Source: an uncultured Clostridium sp. (lineage in GTDB: Bacteria > Bacillota > Clostridia > TANB77 > CAG-465). Taken from it: 5,847 bases of DNA. Position 1 is the first letter of the stretch; every line of letters starts with the position of its first letter. Both the position numbers and the translations under genes were made by a program. Of this stretch, positions 4,886 through 5,847 are shown piece after piece. Below the pieces are notes generated by a model that did no database searches, was not told the DNA's origin, and saw only the letters and a program-made list of their open reading frames with translations. The DNA is taken from positions 1-5,847 of the forward strand of contig USES01000033.1 of assembly GCA_900553785.1 (NCBI GenBank). The letters are read 5' to 3'.

Positions 4886-5847
4886 TTATTTTATATAAAG
4901 TGCAACGCGGAAGCCTAAATCGCTTTGTCCTACAGGATGGTTGTAGTTGCGAACGCTCGCAGGAGGATTGGAACCATAAGTGATGTAGCCTCCACGGTTA
5001 ACACGAACGGCGGTGCCACCGAAGTAGGCCTCCATTGTCATTTCAGTCGCATTTCCAGCTAAGTCATATATGTTTTTTGCTTTCCATGCTTCATTTTTTC
5101 CACATGTTTGAATACTACCACTATCTGTTGCAGCATCCCCTGTAGAAGCATAATAATTTCCCCAAGACACTGAATTTACAATGTTATGGTTTGCATCAGA
5201 TACAAAATTCAGTGTTGCATCCCATTGTACCCCATAACACAATGTAGATGCTACTGAACTGCTATTTTTGTACATTTTCTGTGACAAATATACTGCTCCT
5301 GTTGTTCCTATTTCTGTCATGGAATCTCCCCAATTCACAAGGGTTACAGTAGCTCCCTTTTTGCTCACAGTATCATTATTTTCATTTCCAGCCTCAAAAC
5401 GTGCTATATAAAAACCACCATACTTTTGTACTGATTGCATCATAGTGCTATACTCGGTCTTTTCCCAATTGGATGCTTCTTCATATGGTTCTGAATGATC
5501 TTCTCCAATTTTTCCAGTCATTTTATATATGCCAGAACCTGTTGCTGTTTCCTCTGCTGTTCCTCTTACAAATTTAGAGAAATCATCCACTGGTACCCAT
5601 ACAAATTGATTTCCTACACATGTATAGTCTACACCTTTATTTTCATCTGTAGCATCATCAGATATTACTAGTCCTGCATCTTTTGTTCCACCTACATAAT
5701 AAAAACCTTTTGGAATTATTATTCCTTCTTTTACTAATTGTCCATTCCTTTTTTCTATTACTTCTTTTTTAGTGCTATCCCATGTAAGCGTAGTATCTCC
5801 TATTGTTTGTGACTCTGGATTTTTTCCAAGCATTCCATCTGCTAACA
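4886..5847 (-). CDS. FGE-sulfatase/SUMF1-like domain protein (partial, 5' end outside the window)
   Basis: The minus-strand frame runs from the right edge to the TAA at 4888-4886. An ATG at 5833-5831 exists, but the frame continues upstream as 'LADG' to the edge and no good ribosome site precedes that ATG, so the true start is probably outside. Numbered from that Met (315 residues), landmarks of the formylglycine-generating-enzyme fold are 'IPKGFYYVGG' (40-49), 'FVWVPVDDF' (77-85), 'YGGFYIARFEAG' (138-149), 'NIYDLAGN' (254-261), 'RVNRGGY' (277-283), 'PASVR' (291-295) and the terminal 'GFRVALYIK'. Only three cysteines are visible (72, 199, 244) and I do not see the enzyme's closely spaced catalytic pair, so it is more likely a binding protein of this C-type-lectin-like fold than an active enzyme. 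Its C-terminus resembles a diversified region. The missing N-terminus could hold an export or anchor sequence. Confidence 0.8.
   Translation of the reverse strand, partial: LADGMLGKNPESQTIGDTTLTWDSTKKEVIEKRNGQLVKEGIIIPKGFYYVGGTKDAGLVISDDATDENKGVDYTCVGNQFVWVPVDDFSKFVRGTAEETATGSGIYKMTGKIGEDHSEPYEEASNWEKTEYSTMMQSVQKYGGFYIARFEAGNENNDTVSKKGATVTLVNWGDSMTEIGTTGAVYLSQKMYKNSSSVASTLCYGVQWDATLNFVSDANHNIVNSVSWGNYYASTGDAATDSGSIQTCGKNEAWKAKNIYDLAGNATEMTMEAYFGGTAVRVNRGGYITYGSNPPASVRNYNHPVGQSDLGFRVALYIK
4889..4999 (-). other. Candidate variable region of a diversity-generating retroelement target
   Basis: The last codons run NRGG, four variable-looking residues, GSN, P, PAS, V, R, NYNH, P, six mixed residues, then GFRVALYIK. 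Conserved G/P/S/R anchors separated by residues reachable from AAC/AAT by adenine change (Y, I, N, H, V, D, S) are the pattern of FGE-type retroelement targets. By hand count the last 58 codons (4886-5059) are about 49% GC, against about 37% for 5101-5280. No template repeat or reverse transcriptase is in the window, so this remains a hypothesis. Confidence 0.45.

Noticed and set aside
5831..5833. ATG as the true start of the FGE-like gene
   Set aside because: The frame stays open to the window edge (LADG just upstream), no convincing ribosome site precedes it, and the residues before it look like part of the same family sequence.

Overview
The window looks like an accessory, cell-surface-oriented stretch of a low-GC, Gram-positive chromosome, most likely a clostridial (possibly gut-associated) Bacillota. 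The signs are AT-rich intergenic DNA, strong AGGAGG-type ribosome sites, a near-consensus SigA promoter, Gly-X-Y collagen-like surface protein architecture and a Sec-exported polymorphic toxin. The species assignment is inference.

Layout. Positions 1-82 (minus) hold the first 27 codons of a gene whose opening resembles DUF1016/YhcG PDDEXK-nuclease family proteins. About 550 bases of AT-rich DNA without a convincing gene follow. At 639-961 lie two short gene tails, head to head on opposite strands. Both resemble the C-terminus of a DUF11-type repeat domain, and they meet at an inverted repeat. A collagen-like protein gene follows (1049-1981, plus) with its own candidate promoter and terminator.

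The centrepiece is an apparent two-gene operon (2171-4787, plus) behind a TTGACA/TATAAT promoter. The first gene encodes a 765-residue secreted protein: signal peptide, five Cys/His repeats of two kinds, a Ser/Asn linker, a pre-toxin-like domain and a C-terminal domain matching the RNase A-like toxin of CdiA-type contact-dependent inhibition systems. The second gene starts 13 bases later and encodes a 101-residue acidic protein, the presumed immunity protein. A terminator at 4801-4838 separates the pair from a convergent, incomplete gene (4886-5847, minus).

That last gene encodes an FGE-sulfatase/SUMF1-like protein. Its final codons are GC-richer than the rest and have the layout of a diversity-generating-retroelement variable region, although no reverse transcriptase or template repeat lies in the window.

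The toxin and immunity genes clearly belong together. The other genes share only a surface or variable-region theme. The most notable points are the Cys/His-repeat carrier on an RNase A-like toxin, the possible diversified FGE-like protein, and the symmetrical pair of DUF11 remnants.
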